DNA from: Actinobacteria bacterium 13_1_40CM_66_12
GTDB taxonomy: Bacteria; Chloroflexota; Dormibacteria; Dormibacterales; Dormibacteraceae
Direction: 5' to 3'
NCBI GenBank assembly: GCA_001917895.1
Contig: MNEW01000012.1
Location: forward strand, 1-57,434
DNA: 57,434 nucleotides
Numbering within the stretch: position 1 is the first letter of the stretch; every line of letters starts with the position of its first letter. Positions 39,165-49,377 of the stretch are shown here, one piece after another. A model generated the notes under the pieces. That model did no database searches. It was not told where the DNA came from and worked only from the letters and a program-made list of their open reading frames with translations. Position numbers and translations under genes: made by a program.

Positions 39165-40705
39165 CTCCGAGCCGCGGCCTCCAGCTGCGCCTTGAGCTCT
39201 TTCTTCAGGATCTTTCCGGTCGCGCCTTTGGGCAGGGCGTCGACGAACTGAATCGTGCGCGGGTACTTGTACGCCGCCACGCGCTCCTTGACGAAGTCGA
39301 TGATGTCCTCGGCGCTCGCCTTGGCGCCGGGTTTGAGGGCGACGACCGCCTTCACTTCCTCGCCAAGCCTTTCGTCGGGGACGCCGATGACGGCGGCCTC
39401 GGCCACGGCCGGGTGTGCGTAGATGACCTCCTCGACCTCGCGCGGGTAGACGTTGAAGCCGCCGCGGATGATCATCTCCTTCTTGCGGTCGACGATGAAG
39501 AAGAAGCCGTCCTCGTCCACGTAGCCAAGGTCGCCGGTGTGAAACCAGCCCCCCTTGAACGCCTCGACATTCGCCTCGGGCTTGTTCCAGTAACCCTTCA
39601 TGACGTTGTGCCCCCGGATGACGATCTCCCCCACGTGGTCTTTGCCCGCGGGGAGCTGCTTGTCGTCGATGTCGAAGATCCTGACCTCGACCCCGAAGAT
39701 CGGCTTGCCGATGCTGAGCACTTTGCGTTCCGCGGCGCTGAAGTTGAAGGTCGCGGTCGGCGACGTCTCCGACAGCCCGTAGCCCTCGAGGATCGTGGTC
39801 TTGAATTTGCCCTCAAAAGCCTGGATGACCTCGCCGGGGATCGCTGCGCCACCGGAAACGGCGATGCGGAGCGATGCGAGGTCGTACTTGCCTGCGCTCG
39901 GATGGTGCAGGAGCGCGAAGAACATTGTCGGCACGCCGGGGAAGACGGTCACCTTGTCGCGCTGGATGACCTCCATCACCTTCTCCGCCTCGAAGCGGGG
40001 CACCAGGGTGAGCGTGCTGCCCACGTGCAGCGCGACATTCATCACCGAGCTCTGCCCGAAGGAATGGAACATCGGCAGCACAGCGAGCGTGACGTCGGCG
40101 GGTCCGCTGCCGAAGACGTGGCTCACCATGTGCGCGTTCATGAAGAGGTTGAGGTGGGTGAGCTCCGCGCCCTTCGGTTTGCCGGTGGTCCCGGACGTGT
40201 AAAGGATCACCGCCGTGTCGTCGCCCTGCGTCGCTTCCCCGTCGAACTTCGGGTCGCCCGCCAGCAGCTCCATGAAGTTGCGGGTGCCCTCGGGGGTCTC
40301 GGTTCCTCCAGGCTTGAGCGCGACGAACGTCGTGACGCCGTGGAGGTTGGCGACGCCCTTCAGCGCCTCGCCCGCGAAGTCATCCCAGGCGATCAGGAAT
40401 CGCGCGCCGGAATCGCCCATGTAGAAGCTCACCTCAGGAGCCTTGAGGAGGACGTTCATCGGCACGACGACGCCGCCCGCCTTGAGGATCCCGAAATACG
40501 CCATCGGAAACTGCGGCACGTTCGGCAGCGTCAGGCCGACGCGGTCGCCTTTCTGGAGACCCGCGGCTTTGAGACTCGAGGCGACCTGGTTGGACAGCGC
40601 GTCGAGCTGGCCGTAGGTGAACTTGAAAGAGTCGAGAATGATGGCGACGTGGTCGGGGTCGCGTTTGGCTGATTCGCGCAGGATGACGGCGAGGTTCAGG
40701 CTCAT
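39161..40705 (-). CDS. Long-chain fatty acid-CoA ligase
   Basis: A 514-residue ANL-superfamily acyl-CoA synthetase. The P-loop is ILYTSGTTGKPKGAELTH, with the adenylate motif GYGLSETSP, the hinge GWFHTGDLGYVDEDGFFFIVDRKKE and the C-terminal lysine in LPKGATGKILKKEL. It activates fatty acids using ATP, and the coupled WS/DGAT downstream consumes acyl-CoA, so the pair is a storage-lipid module. ATG 40705 follows a TACGAT -10 box by 7 nt. The gene is divergent from an SCP2 gene. Confidence 0.93.
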   Translation of the reverse strand: MSLNLAVILRESAKRDPDHVAIILDSFKFTYGQLDALSNQVASSLKAAGLQKGDRVGLTLPNVPQFPMAYFGILKAGGVVVPMNVLLKAPEVSFYMGDSGARFLIAWDDFAGEALKGVANLHGVTTFVALKPGGTETPEGTRNFMELLAGDPKFDGEATQGDDTAVILYTSGTTGKPKGAELTHLNLFMNAHMVSHVFGSGPADVTLAVLPMFHSFGQSSVMNVALHVGSTLTLVPRFEAEKVMEVIQRDKVTVFPGVPTMFFALLHHPSAGKYDLASLRIAVSGGAAIPGEVIQAFEGKFKTTILEGYGLSETSPTATFNFSAAERKVLSIGKPIFGVEVRIFDIDDKQLPAGKDHVGEIVIRGHNVMKGYWNKPEANVEAFKGGWFHTGDLGYVDEDGFFFIVDRKKEMIIRGGFNVYPREVEEVIYAHPAVAEAAVIGVPDERLGEEVKAVVALKPGAKASAEDIIDFVKERVAAYKYPRTIQFVDALPKGATGKILKKELKAQLEAAARS

Positions 40706-40718
40706 GCGCGGAATCGTA
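40706..40718 (-). promoter_or_regulatory. Leaderless promoter -10 of the acyl-CoA synthetase
   Basis: TACGAT (40718-40713, minus strand) ends 7 nt before ATG 40705. The same hexamer precedes menH. Confidence 0.5.
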
Positions 40719-40727
40719 AGCCGCGCC

Positions 40728-40775
40728 TAAAGTAACTGCACGCGAACGAAGTCGAATGGCTGAGGAGGGAGAAAC
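40728..40775 (+). promoter_or_regulatory. Promoter and ribosome-binding site of the SCP2 gene
   Basis: TAAAGT (40728-40733) is a possible -10 box. The leader contains the strong Shine-Dalgarno stretch GAGGAGGGAG about 5 nt before ATG 40776, unlike the leaderless gene on the other side. Confidence 0.5.
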
Positions 40776-41198
40776 ATGGCGGTGACGGCTTTCTCGGACG
40801 AGTGGGCCAAAGAGTTCAAAGACGAGGTCAACAAGTCGCCTGTCTACAAGACCGCGGCCAAAGGCTGGAAATGGACGGTTGGGCTCGTGGTCGAGGCCGA
40901 GCCGGACAAGCATTTTCCTGAGTCGAAGGGAATCGTGATGGACCTGTTCGACGGCGAGGCGCGCGAGATAACGGTCGGCACGGCGGCCGACGCTCAGAAG
41001 TGCGACTTCGTCCTCACCGCGCCTTACTCCCGATGGAAGGAAGTCGCCACCAAGCAGCTCGACGCGACCAAGGGCATGCTGCAGGGCAAGCTCAAGCTCA
41101 AAGGTGACCTGCCGACGATCGTGCGCTATACGAAGGCGTCCCAGGAGATGACCGAATGCACGACGCGGGTGCCGGTTGAATGGCCCGACGAAAAGTAA
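40776..41198 (+). CDS. SCP2 sterol-carrier-like protein
   Basis: A 140-residue SCP2-fold lipid-binding protein. Readable segments are KGWKWTVGLVVEAEPDKHF, GIVMDLFDGEAREITVG, DFVLTAPYSRWKEVAT and GMLQGKLKLKGDLPTIVRY, the last being the typical SCP2 ending in which a small helix and the K-x-K-G-D strand line the lipid tunnel. It likely binds or presents acyl-CoA or another lipid in the cytoplasm. It starts the long plus-strand fatty-acid and propionate operon and overlaps the next gene by 19 bp. Confidence 0.82.
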   Translation: MAVTAFSDEWAKEFKDEVNKSPVYKTAAKGWKWTVGLVVEAEPDKHFPESKGIVMDLFDGEAREITVGTAADAQKCDFVLTAPYSRWKEVATKQLDATKGMLQGKLKLKGDLPTIVRYTKASQEMTECTTRVPVEWPDEK

Positions 41199-41635
41199 GG
41201 TTCGACGTAGAGAGCCGCGGGCTCGTCGAGTACGCCGATGACGAGCCGAGCGCTTTCGCGTCGATGCTCGGCGGGCTGATCGAGGCCAACGTCCGCACTC
41301 ATCCAGAGAAGGAACGCGACTTCGATTCGCTGGTCGCGCGCGTCGGCATCTTCGTCACCGACATCGACGAGGGCGTGACGCTCGACTTCAAGGGCGGCCA
41401 GCTGATCGTCCACAACGGACTCGAGCCAAAGCGCACTCTCACGATCCGGACCGACGCCGACACCGTCATGAGCCTCAGCAACCTCAAGATCGGTCTGCTC
41501 GGGCTGCCTGTGTACTACGACGGGGTCGGGCGAGGGGTCGCGGCCAAGCTGCTGCGCGGCAAGCTCAAAATCGACGGCCTGCTCCCCAACGTGCTGACCC
41601 TGAATACGGTGACGCGAATCTTCTCCATCCAGTGA
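41180..41635 (+). CDS. Second SCP2-like protein
   Basis: A 151-residue protein with an SCP2-type C-terminal half: VTLDFKGGQLIVHNGLEPKRTLTIRTDADT, then LSNLKIGLLGLPVYYDG and KLLRGKLKIDGLLPNVLTLN. It is only weakly similar to the preceding protein and has a longer N-terminus (MARRKVRFDVESRGLVEYADD). ATG 41180 lies inside the previous gene. The stop overlaps the GTG of the dehydrogenase (GTGA). Tandem SCP2 domains with a hydroxyacyl-CoA dehydrogenase recall peroxisomal MFE-2, here as separate proteins. Confidence 0.75.
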   Translation: MARRKVRFDVESRGLVEYADDEPSAFASMLGGLIEANVRTHPEKERDFDSLVARVGIFVTDIDEGVTLDFKGGQLIVHNGLEPKRTLTIRTDADTVMSLSNLKIGLLGLPVYYDGVGRGVAAKLLRGKLKIDGLLPNVLTLNTVTRIFSIQ

Positions 41636-42480
41636 ATCGCCTGTCGGTGATCGGCGCCGGCTCGATGGGTGCCCAGATCGCGCAGCAGGCGGCGCTGCAC
41701 GGGCTCGAGGTGATTCTCAACGACACGAGCGCCGAGCAGCTCCGCAAGGCAGCTGACTCCAATCGGGGGCATGTGATGCGCCGCGTGGAGAAAGGGAAGC
41801 TCAGCGAGCCGGACGCCGTTGCCGCGCTGGAGCGCGTGCGTCAGACCACCGATCTCGCCGAGGCCGCACGGGGGGCCGACTTTGTCATCGAAGCCGTGTT
41901 CGAGGACCTCGGCGTCAAACGCGCGACGTTCGCGGAGCTCGACCGGCTCGCGCCGGTCGGCGCGGTGCTGGCGAGCAACTCATCGACGATGGGGATCAGC
42001 AAGATCGCCGATGCGACGTCGCGCCCCGAGCGGTGCGTCAATATGCACTTCTTCTACCCGGTGCTCGTGATGGACCTGGTCGAGGTCGTGCGCGGCCCGC
42101 TCACATCGGGTGCGACGACCGAGCGAGCGATGGCGATGGCGCGCGCGATGGGCCGGACGCCGGTCCTGATCAACAAGGAGATCGACGGCTTCATCGTCAA
42201 CCGCATCCTGCACGCTGCCACGCAGGAGGCCTATCGCCTCTTCGACGCCGGCGTGGCCGATTTCGAGGACATAGACGTTGCGGTCGAGAAAGGGCTGAAC
42301 TGGCCGATGGGGCCTTTCCGTCTCGGCGATTTCAGCGGCCTCGACGTCACCTACAACGCCCGGCTGCACATGTTCAAGGCGACCGGCGACGAGCGCTACC
42401 GGCCGTCGCCGCAGCTGGAGGCGAAGGTGAAGGCCGGCAAGCTGGGCCGGAAAACGGGCGAGGGCTGGTACAAGTACTGA
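41632..42480 (+). CDS. 3-hydroxyacyl-CoA dehydrogenase
   Basis: A 282-residue NAD-dependent dehydrogenase of the HbdA/PaaH family that oxidises (S)-3-hydroxyacyl-CoA, or reduces acetoacetyl-CoA. The NAD motif is VIGAGSMGAQIAQQAA, the catalytic His is in NMHFFYPVLVMDLVEVV, and ASNSSTMGISKIAD, NKEIDGFIVNRIL and GPFRLGDFSGLDV follow. Length is typical for the monofunctional form without a hydratase domain. The family usually has HFFNP, and here the Asn is Tyr. GTG 41632 overlaps the previous stop. Confidence 0.92.
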   Translation: MNRLSVIGAGSMGAQIAQQAALHGLEVILNDTSAEQLRKAADSNRGHVMRRVEKGKLSEPDAVAALERVRQTTDLAEAARGADFVIEAVFEDLGVKRATFAELDRLAPVGAVLASNSSTMGISKIADATSRPERCVNMHFFYPVLVMDLVEVVRGPLTSGATTERAMAMARAMGRTPVLINKEIDGFIVNRILHAATQEAYRLFDAGVADFEDIDVAVEKGLNWPMGPFRLGDFSGLDVTYNARLHMFKATGDERYRPSPQLEAKVKAGKLGRKTGEGWYKY

Positions 42481-42481
42481 C

Positions 42482-42880
42482 GTGACCACAGGCATCCACC
42501 ACGTCGGGATCGCGGTGGCGGACCTGGATGCGTCGATCGAGCTCTACCGCGCCGCCCTGGGCGCTGAGCTCGTCCATCGCGCGCGCAACGAGAAAGATGG
42601 AATCGAGGCGGCGTTCCTACGCACCGGTGACGGCGAGGTCGAGCTGATGACCGCAACGAGAGACGATTCGCCCGTGGGCAAGTTCCTCGCCAAGCGCGGA
42701 CCCGGCCTTCACCACGTCGCCTACGGCGTTCCCAATATCGCCGAGGCGCTCGAGCATGCGCGCGACGCTGGGCTCGAGCTCATCGACTCCGAGCCCCGGA
42801 TGGGGATGCACGGCTCGCTGATCGCCTTCGTGCACCCCAAGAGCCTCGGCGGCGTTCTGACCGAGTTCGTAGAAACATGA
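42482..42880 (+). CDS. mce: Methylmalonyl-CoA epimerase
   Basis: A 132-residue VOC-fold enzyme that interconverts (S)- and (R)-methylmalonyl-CoA. Metal ligands lie in [38 protein letters not shown] and GVLTEFVE. The final Glu is the usual fourth ligand. GTG 42482 is used, 1 nt after the dehydrogenase stop. The mutase follows by ATGA overlap and pccB is two genes on, so the carboxylase-epimerase-mutase route from propionyl-CoA to succinyl-CoA is nearly complete here. Confidence 0.92.
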   Translation: MTTGIHHVGIAVADLDASIELYRAALGAELVHRARNEKDGIEAAFLRTGDGEVELMTATRDDSPVGKFLAKRGPGLHHVAYGVPNIAEALEHARDAGLELIDSEPRMGMHGSLIAFVHPKSLGGVLTEFVET

Positions 42881-44445
42881 CCGAAGTCCGCAACGACTCG
42901 GGCTTGCCTCTCAAGCCGGTGTACTCGGCGGAGGATCGGAGGGCCGACGAGCCGCCTCCGGGCGTCTTCCCGTACACGCGCGGCATCCACAAAGACATGT
43001 ACCGCGGCCGGCTGTGGACGATGCGGCAGTATGCGGGCTTCGGGACGGCTGCCGAGTCGAACAAGCGCTACCAGTTCTTGCTCAAGCAGGGCCAGACCGG
43101 CCTATCCGTAGCCTTCGACCTGCCCACGCAGATCGGCTACGACTCGGATGACCCCATGGCCAACGGCGAGGTCGGAAAGGTGGGCGTGGCCATCGATTCG
43201 CTGGAGGACATGGAGCTCCTGTTCAAGGGCATCCCGCTGGACAAGGTGTCCACGTCGATGACCATCAATGCCACCGCCGCGATGCTCCTCCTTCTCTATC
43301 AGCTGGTTGCGGAGAAGCAAGGCGTCCCGGCCGAAAAGATCACGGGCACCGTGCAGAACGACATCCTCAAGGAGTACGCCGCGCGCGGGACGTACATCTT
43401 TCCGCCGGCGCCATCGATGCGGCTTATCACCGACCTGTTCGCCTACTGCCAGACGGAGCTGCCGAACTGGAACACGATCTCCATCTCGGGCTATCACATT
43501 CGGGAGGCGGGCTCGACCGCTGCCGAGGAAGTCGCGCTCACGCTGAGCCACGCCATTGCTTACGTTGATGCGGCGCTCGCGGCCGGCCTCACGGTCGACG
43601 AGTTTGCGCCGCGCCTCTCGTTCTTCTTCGCGGCCCATATGGACTTTTTTGAAGAGGTCGCAAAGTTCCGCGCAGCGCGCCGAATGTGGGCCCGCATCAT
43701 GCGCGACCGATTCGGCGCCAAAGACGAGAGGTCGCAGGCGCTTCGGTTCCACACGCAGACCGGCGGCGTGACCCTCACGGCGCAGCAGCCACTCAACAAC
43801 GTCGTGCGCACGGCGTTGGAGGCGATGAGCGCCGTTCTCGGAGGCACGCAGTCGCTGCACACCAATGCCTATGACGAAGCCCTCGGGCTGCCCTCCGAGA
43901 GCGCAGCGGAGCTTGCGCTGCGGACCCAGCAGGTGATCGGCCACGAGACGGCCGTGCCGCAGGTCGCCGATCCTCTCGGAGGCTCGTACTACGTCGAAAG
44001 CCTCACCGACCAGGTCGAGGAGGGGGCGCAGGCAATGATGGCCGAGATCGACGAGCTCGGCGGCGCCGTCGAGTGCATCGAGACAGGGTGGACGCAGCGC
44101 CGGATCGCGGACAGCGCGTATCGCTTCCAGACCCGGGTCGAGGCGGGAGAGCGCGTAGTCGTCGGCGTCAACCGCTTCGCCGGCGACGCAGAGGACAAAG
44201 TCGAGATCACCAAGGTCGGGCCGCGACACCAGGCGGCCCAGTCGCGCGCGTTGAGAGTGCTTCGTGCGCGGCGCGACCACGCCGCTGTCGAGGACTTTCT
44301 CGCCGGCATCGAGCGCGCGGCGCGCGGCACGGACAACATGATGCCGCCGCTCAAGGCCGCGCTCGCCGGCTACGTCACCATTGGCGAATGCTGCGCCGTG
44401 CTGCGCAAAGTGTGGGGCGAATACAAGGCGCCCGAAGTGGCCTGA
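42877..44445 (+). CDS. mutA: Methylmalonyl-CoA mutase, large-subunit catalytic domain
   Basis: A 522-residue B12-dependent acyl-CoA mutase domain that turns (R)-methylmalonyl-CoA into succinyl-CoA. Segments are [87 protein letters not shown] and [14 protein letters not shown] sequence. Flanks such as [11 protein letters not shown] resemble isobutyryl-CoA mutase, but Tyr52 (RQYAGF) and the Arg of EFAPRLSFF are the methylmalonyl-CoA mutase-type residues. The separate B12-binding subunit is not in the window and must lie elsewhere. Confidence 0.92.
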   Translation: MTEVRNDSGLPLKPVYSAEDRRADEPPPGVFPYTRGIHKDMYRGRLWTMRQYAGFGTAAESNKRYQFLLKQGQTGLSVAFDLPTQIGYDSDDPMANGEVGKVGVAIDSLEDMELLFKGIPLDKVSTSMTINATAAMLLLLYQLVAEKQGVPAEKITGTVQNDILKEYAARGTYIFPPAPSMRLITDLFAYCQTELPNWNTISISGYHIREAGSTAAEEVALTLSHAIAYVDAALAAGLTVDEFAPRLSFFFAAHMDFFEEVAKFRAARRMWARIMRDRFGAKDERSQALRFHTQTGGVTLTAQQPLNNVVRTALEAMSAVLGGTQSLHTNAYDEALGLPSESAAELALRTQQVIGHETAVPQVADPLGGSYYVESLTDQVEEGAQAMMAEIDELGGAVECIETGWTQRRIADSAYRFQTRVEAGERVVVGVNRFAGDAEDKVEITKVGPRHQAAQSRALRVLRARRDHAAVEDFLAGIERAARGTDNMMPPLKAALAGYVTIGECCAVLRKVWGEYKAPEVA

Positions 44446-44455
44446 GGAGGAGCAA

Positions 44456-44875
44456 ATGCCGGACTACCCTGCCGTGATTCCGATGATCGCTTACGAAGAC
44501 GGACCCAAGGCCATGGACTGGCTGTCCGCCGCCTTCGGCTTCAAGGAGCGAATGCGGATGGTCACGCCCGAAGGCCGGCTCAGCCACGGCGAGATGGAGG
44601 CGGGGGACGGGCTCATCATGCTGGCCACGCCGAGTCCCGACTACGAAGGTCCCAAGAAGCATCGAGAAGGATGCGAGCAAGCTCAGAAGTGGTCGTCGCT
44701 GCCGTACATCGTCGACGGAGTGCTGGTGTACGTGCCCGACGTGCCGGCGCACTTCGAGCAAGCGCGAAAGGCCGGCGCCCGAATCCTCTCCGAGATCGAC
44801 CTCGACGAAAGCGCCAAGCGCTACCGCGTCGAAGACCTCGAAGGCCACCGGTGGATGTTCATGGAGCGCGGTTGA
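44456..44875 (+). CDS. PhnB/glyoxalase-like VOC protein
   Basis: A 139-residue VOC-superfamily protein, AVIPMIAYEDGPKAMDWLSAAFGFKE, then SHGEMEAGDGLIMLATPSPDY, VLVYVPDVPAHFEQARKAGARI and RYRVEDLEGHRWMFMERG. The arrangement is that of PhnB-like proteins, whose reactions are mostly unknown. A GAGGAG Shine-Dalgarno site lies 5-6 nt before ATG 44456. The stop overlaps the pccB start by one base (TGATG). It is embedded in the propionate operon but has no clear role there. Confidence 0.8.
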   Translation: MPDYPAVIPMIAYEDGPKAMDWLSAAFGFKERMRMVTPEGRLSHGEMEAGDGLIMLATPSPDYEGPKKHREGCEQAQKWSSLPYIVDGVLVYVPDVPAHFEQARKAGARILSEIDLDESAKRYRVEDLEGHRWMFMERG

Positions 44876-46440
44876 TGCCACCAACTCCGAAGAGCCACAA
44901 GGTCGACCCGCTCAACCAGCTGCGACAGCGCAAGTACGAGGCCGGGCACGGCGACGCCGAGGCATTCAACCGGCAGCACGCCAAGCACAAGCTCACGGCG
45001 CGTGAGCGCATCTCGCGTCTGGTCGACCGCAACTCGTTCGAGGAGATCGACATCTTTGCGACGCACCGCGCGCACGGTTTCGGCCTCGAGTCGAAGCGGG
45101 TTCCGGGTGACGGGGTGGTGACCGGGATGGGAAAGATCGACGGCCGCGACGTGATGCTCTTCAGCCATGACGCCTCGGTGTTCGGAGGCTCGCTCGGCGA
45201 GGTGTTCGCGGAGAAGGTCATCAAGGTGATGGACCTGGCTCTCCGGAACCGGATCCCGATCATCGGCATCAACGACTCTGGCGGCGCGCGCATCCAGGAA
45301 GGTGTGGTGTCGCTGGCGGGCTACGCGGAGATCTTCTGGCGCAACGTCGAATCGAGCGGGGTAATTCCCCAGCTCAGCCTCATCCTGGGACCTTGCACCG
45401 GCGGCGCCGTGTACTCGCCGGCCATGACCGACTTCACTTTCATGGTTCATGAGATCGGCTACATGTTCATCACCGGGCCCGAGGTGATCCGAGTCACGAC
45501 CGGCGAAGAGGTCACGTTCGACTCACTCGGCGGCGCCGAGGTGCACAACGTCAAGTCGGGCGTCGCCCATTTTCTGGCGGAGTCGGAGGACGAGTGCTTC
45601 ACTCAGGTGCGCCGGCTGTTCAGCTACATCCCGCAGAGCTGCGACCAGCAGCCGCCCACCGCTTCCGCCACCGACGATCCGGAGCGCGAGGCGCCTGGAC
45701 TGGCGACTGTGATTCCGGATAACCCGAAAGAGCCTTACGACATCAAGGACGTCATCGGGATGGTCGTCGACCACGGCAACTTCTTCGAGGTGCAGCCGTT
45801 CTTCGGCATGAACATCGTGGTCGGCTTCGCGCATCTCGACGGGCATCCGGTCGGGGTGGTCGCGAACCAGCCGAAGGTGATGGCGGGTGCGCTCGACATC
45901 AACGCGTCGGTGAAGGCGGCGCGCTTCGTTCGCTTCTGCGATGGATTCAACATCCCGCTCATCACGTTCGTCGACGTTCCGGGATTCCTACCGGGCACTG
46001 CACAGGAGTACGGGGGCATCATCCGTCACGGCGCCAAGCTCCTTTATGCGTTCAGCGAGGCGACTGTGCCCAAGCTGACGGTGATCACGCGCAAGGCATA
46101 CGGCGGCGCTTACTGCGTCATGTGCTCGAAGCACATCCGGGCCGATTTCAACGTCGCATGGCCGACTGCGGAGATCGCCGTCATGGGTCCGGAAGGCGCA
46201 GTCAATATCGTGTTCCACCGCGAGCTGGAAGCGGCGGCCGACCCGGCGACGCGCCGGCGGGAGCTGGTCACCGAGTACACGGAAAAGTTCGCGAACCCGT
46301 ACATCGCGGCCGAGCGTGGCTATATCGACGACGTCATCGAGCCCGGCCGAACGCGGGGCGAGCTGATCCGCGCGTTGAGGATCGCGTTGCGGAAAGAGCG
46401 CCGCCGCAACCCACGATGGCACGGCAACATCCCTTTGTGA
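44875..46440 (+). CDS. pccB: Propionyl-CoA carboxylase beta subunit (carboxyltransferase)
   Basis: A 521-residue carboxyltransferase that moves CO2 from biotin to propionyl-CoA (or acetyl-CoA). Typical segments are LTARERISRLVDRNSFEEID, the oxyanion region NDSGGARIQEGV, GPCTGGAVYSPAMTDF, GMNIVVGFAHLDGHPVGVVANQP, FVDVPGFLPGTAQEYGGIIRHGAK and KAYGGAYCVMCSKH. The length matches PccB. The biotin carboxylase and carrier subunits are not in the window. ATG 44875 starts the protein. An in-frame extension upstream runs antisense to nothing conserved and is rejected. Confidence 0.94.
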   Translation: MPPTPKSHKVDPLNQLRQRKYEAGHGDAEAFNRQHAKHKLTARERISRLVDRNSFEEIDIFATHRAHGFGLESKRVPGDGVVTGMGKIDGRDVMLFSHDASVFGGSLGEVFAEKVIKVMDLALRNRIPIIGINDSGGARIQEGVVSLAGYAEIFWRNVESSGVIPQLSLILGPCTGGAVYSPAMTDFTFMVHEIGYMFITGPEVIRVTTGEEVTFDSLGGAEVHNVKSGVAHFLAESEDECFTQVRRLFSYIPQSCDQQPPTASATDDPEREAPGLATVIPDNPKEPYDIKDVIGMVVDHGNFFEVQPFFGMNIVVGFAHLDGHPVGVVANQPKVMAGALDINASVKAARFVRFCDGFNIPLITFVDVPGFLPGTAQEYGGIIRHGAKLLYAFSEATVPKLTVITRKAYGGAYCVMCSKHIRADFNVAWPTAEIAVMGPEGAVNIVFHRELEAAADPATRRRELVTEYTEKFANPYIAAERGYIDDVIEPGRTRGELIRALRIALRKERRRNPRWHGNIPL

Positions 46441-46934
46441 CCAACGTTCGGCTCGTGCCGTGGACCGAGGACGACTTCGCGCTTCTCGTCCGGCTGAATG
46501 CGCCGGAGATGACCGAGCATTTAGGCGGTCCTGAAACCCTTGAGCAGCTGGAGCGGCGCCACATGCGATATGTAGCCGCCGCCGATTCCTACTCTTCGTA
46601 CATCTTCAAGGCGATGCTGGAACCCGAAGGTGTTCAGGTCGGCGGGGTCAACTTCTGGGACCGCGAATGGAACGGCGAAGAGGTCTACGAGATGGGATGG
46701 GGAGTGCTGCCCGAGTTCCAGGGACGCGGGATCGCCTCGGCCGCGATCGCACAGGCGGTCGAGCTCGCGAGGGCGACGAAGCGGCGCGCCGCGGTGCATG
46801 CGTTTCCCTCCGTCGAAAACGGGCCGTCCAACGGCATCTGCCGGAGAGTTGGCTTCACCCTGCTGGGCGAGGTGCGTTTCGAGTACCCCAAGGGTCACTG
46901 GATGCAGTGCAACGATTGGCGTCTGGCTTTCTGA
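46437..46934 (+). CDS. GNAT-family N-acetyltransferase
   Basis: A 165-residue GNAT (RimJ/RimL-like) acetyltransferase. The acetyl-CoA motif is GVLPEFQGRGIASAAIAQAV, preceded by the strand YEMGWGVL and followed by HAFPSVENGPSNGICRRVGF, the typical N-G/A-S-x-x-x-x-x-x-x-G-F helix. GTG 46437 overlaps the pccB stop (GTGA). An upstream ATG (46416) is also possible. The substrate, protein N-terminus or small amine, is unknown. It ends the plus-strand operon. Confidence 0.85.
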   Translation: MTNVRLVPWTEDDFALLVRLNAPEMTEHLGGPETLEQLERRHMRYVAAADSYSSYIFKAMLEPEGVQVGGVNFWDREWNGEEVYEMGWGVLPEFQGRGIASAAIAQAVELARATKRRAAVHAFPSVENGPSNGICRRVGFTLLGEVRFEYPKGHWMQCNDWRLAF

Positions 46935-46952
46935 GGTCCCTGTCGGGCGGCG

Positions 46953-48170
46953 TCAGACGATGTCGGTCGGAAGGCGCGCGGCGTAGAAGCCGTGGGGGCC
47001 AACGACGTCGTTGACGATGCCACCCCGTATCACGTTCGCGACCTGCGGCGTCCAGTTCGGATCCGTGTAGCTGCCGGTCAGGATGGTCTGGTCGTCCAAC
47101 CAGCCCGCCCAGTCGCGCAGGCCCGGACCGTCGAGGTAGGTGTAGACGTTGCCGCTGGTGGCATAGATCGCCATCACCTTTGGGTTGGTCGGCGGCGCCG
47201 CGGCGACCCATCGACCGTCCGGCGAGACCGCGGCGGCTGAGCTCACCGTCCCCCAATCAGTCGTTCTCCAGGGTGCGGTGTTCCCGGCCCAGTCGATGGT
47301 CCCGCCCTGGATGCAGCCGCTGCCGGCTGGGCTCAGGGGTCCGCTGACCGTGCACGAGCCCATCAGCACCACTCGAGAGGCGGTCACCGGATCGACGATG
47401 TGGTAGCTGACCGCCGAATACGGGTTGTCGAGACCTGGTGCGGCTTTCGCGACGTCCTCCTCGAACGGTCCATACGCATGCGCGAGCACGAGGAGCCCGG
47501 AATGCCACGCCACCGGCCAGACGTAATTCGAGTCGGACTCGAAGATCACCTGGTGGTTGCTGCCGTTGATGGATTCGGTGTAGAGCGTGACGTGCACGGG
47601 TGACCGACCGAAGTCGAGCACCGACACGGCGATGCGCGCGTCATCCGGACTGACCGAGAACGCGGCTTCCATGTTCGGCCCGACCTGGAGATGCGAGGCC
47701 AGAGTCTGCTTTCCGTCGGGCACCCGCAGAGACACCACCGCCGAGTCGCCGTTGAGCACATAAAGGGCGGTCAGGCTCGTGCTCACGTGAGGGAGGTCGA
47801 TGGGATGACCGGAGAGGCTCGAGATCGGGGTGCGTTTGTCGAGCACCATCGAGGCCCACACCCGGCCATCGATCCCGACCTCGTTCGCGTAGTAGTGCGT
47901 GGGGGAGGTCAGGACATCGACCAGGACGCCGTACGTTGCGCCCACGGGGCGCGTCGGCGCGGCCGGGCTCGGCGACGGGCTTGCCACCGCGGGGCTGGCC
48001 GCGGCCCTTCCGACAGGCGCGGTCTGTGTTGCTTGCGTTGGAGGCGGTGTCGCAGCGCTGGCTTGTGGGGTCGTTCCAGCCACCGGCGACCCTGGCGGCA
48101 GCGATGCTGTTGGTCCGCACGCGGCGAGGGCGACAACCACAGGCAGCGCAAGGAGCGCTTTGGTCTTCAC
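46953..48170 (-). CDS. Exported lipoprotein with predicted beta-propeller
   Basis: A 405-residue lipoprotein. The N-terminus KTKALLALPVVVALAAC is a signal peptide with lipobox LAAC, to be modified by Lgt. A Pro/Ala/Ser/Thr-rich linker of about 60 residues follows (PSPSPAAPTRP), then a domain of repeated strands (SVSPDDARIAVSVLDF, AAVSPDGRWVAAAPP) that suggests a WD40-like propeller. It is anchored to the outer face of the cytoplasmic membrane. The frame is open to 48200, but GTG 48170 gives a normal signal peptide. No binding or catalytic motif is seen. Confidence 0.82.
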   Translation of the reverse strand: MKTKALLALPVVVALAACGPTASLPPGSPVAGTTPQASAATPPPTQATQTAPVGRAAASPAVASPSPSPAAPTRPVGATYGVLVDVLTSPTHYYANEVGIDGRVWASMVLDKRTPISSLSGHPIDLPHVSTSLTALYVLNGDSAVVSLRVPDGKQTLASHLQVGPNMEAAFSVSPDDARIAVSVLDFGRSPVHVTLYTESINGSNHQVIFESDSNYVWPVAWHSGLLVLAHAYGPFEEDVAKAAPGLDNPYSAVSYHIVDPVTASRVVLMGSCTVSGPLSPAGSGCIQGGTIDWAGNTAPWRTTDWGTVSSAAAVSPDGRWVAAAPPTNPKVMAIYATSGNVYTYLDGPGLRDWAGWLDDQTILTGSYTDPNWTPQVANVIRGGIVNDVVGPHGFYAARLPTDIV

Positions 48171-48234
48171 TTCGATCTCGACATCCTCAACTGCGACCAA
48201 TGATGGCTGGTTACGGGATGATTACCTGGCTCAT

Positions 48235-49373
<1,139 letters not shown>

Positions 49374-49377
<4 letters not shown>

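Noticed and set aside
39047..40672. A 541-codon plus-strand frame antisense to the acyl-CoA synthetase
   Set aside because: His/Val/Arg/Asp-rich composition typical of an antisense frame. The minus strand encodes all ANL motifs.
42877..44445. Isobutyryl-CoA mutase as the name of the mutase
   Set aside because: The two specificity residues are of the methylmalonyl-CoA type and the neighbours are mce and pccB.
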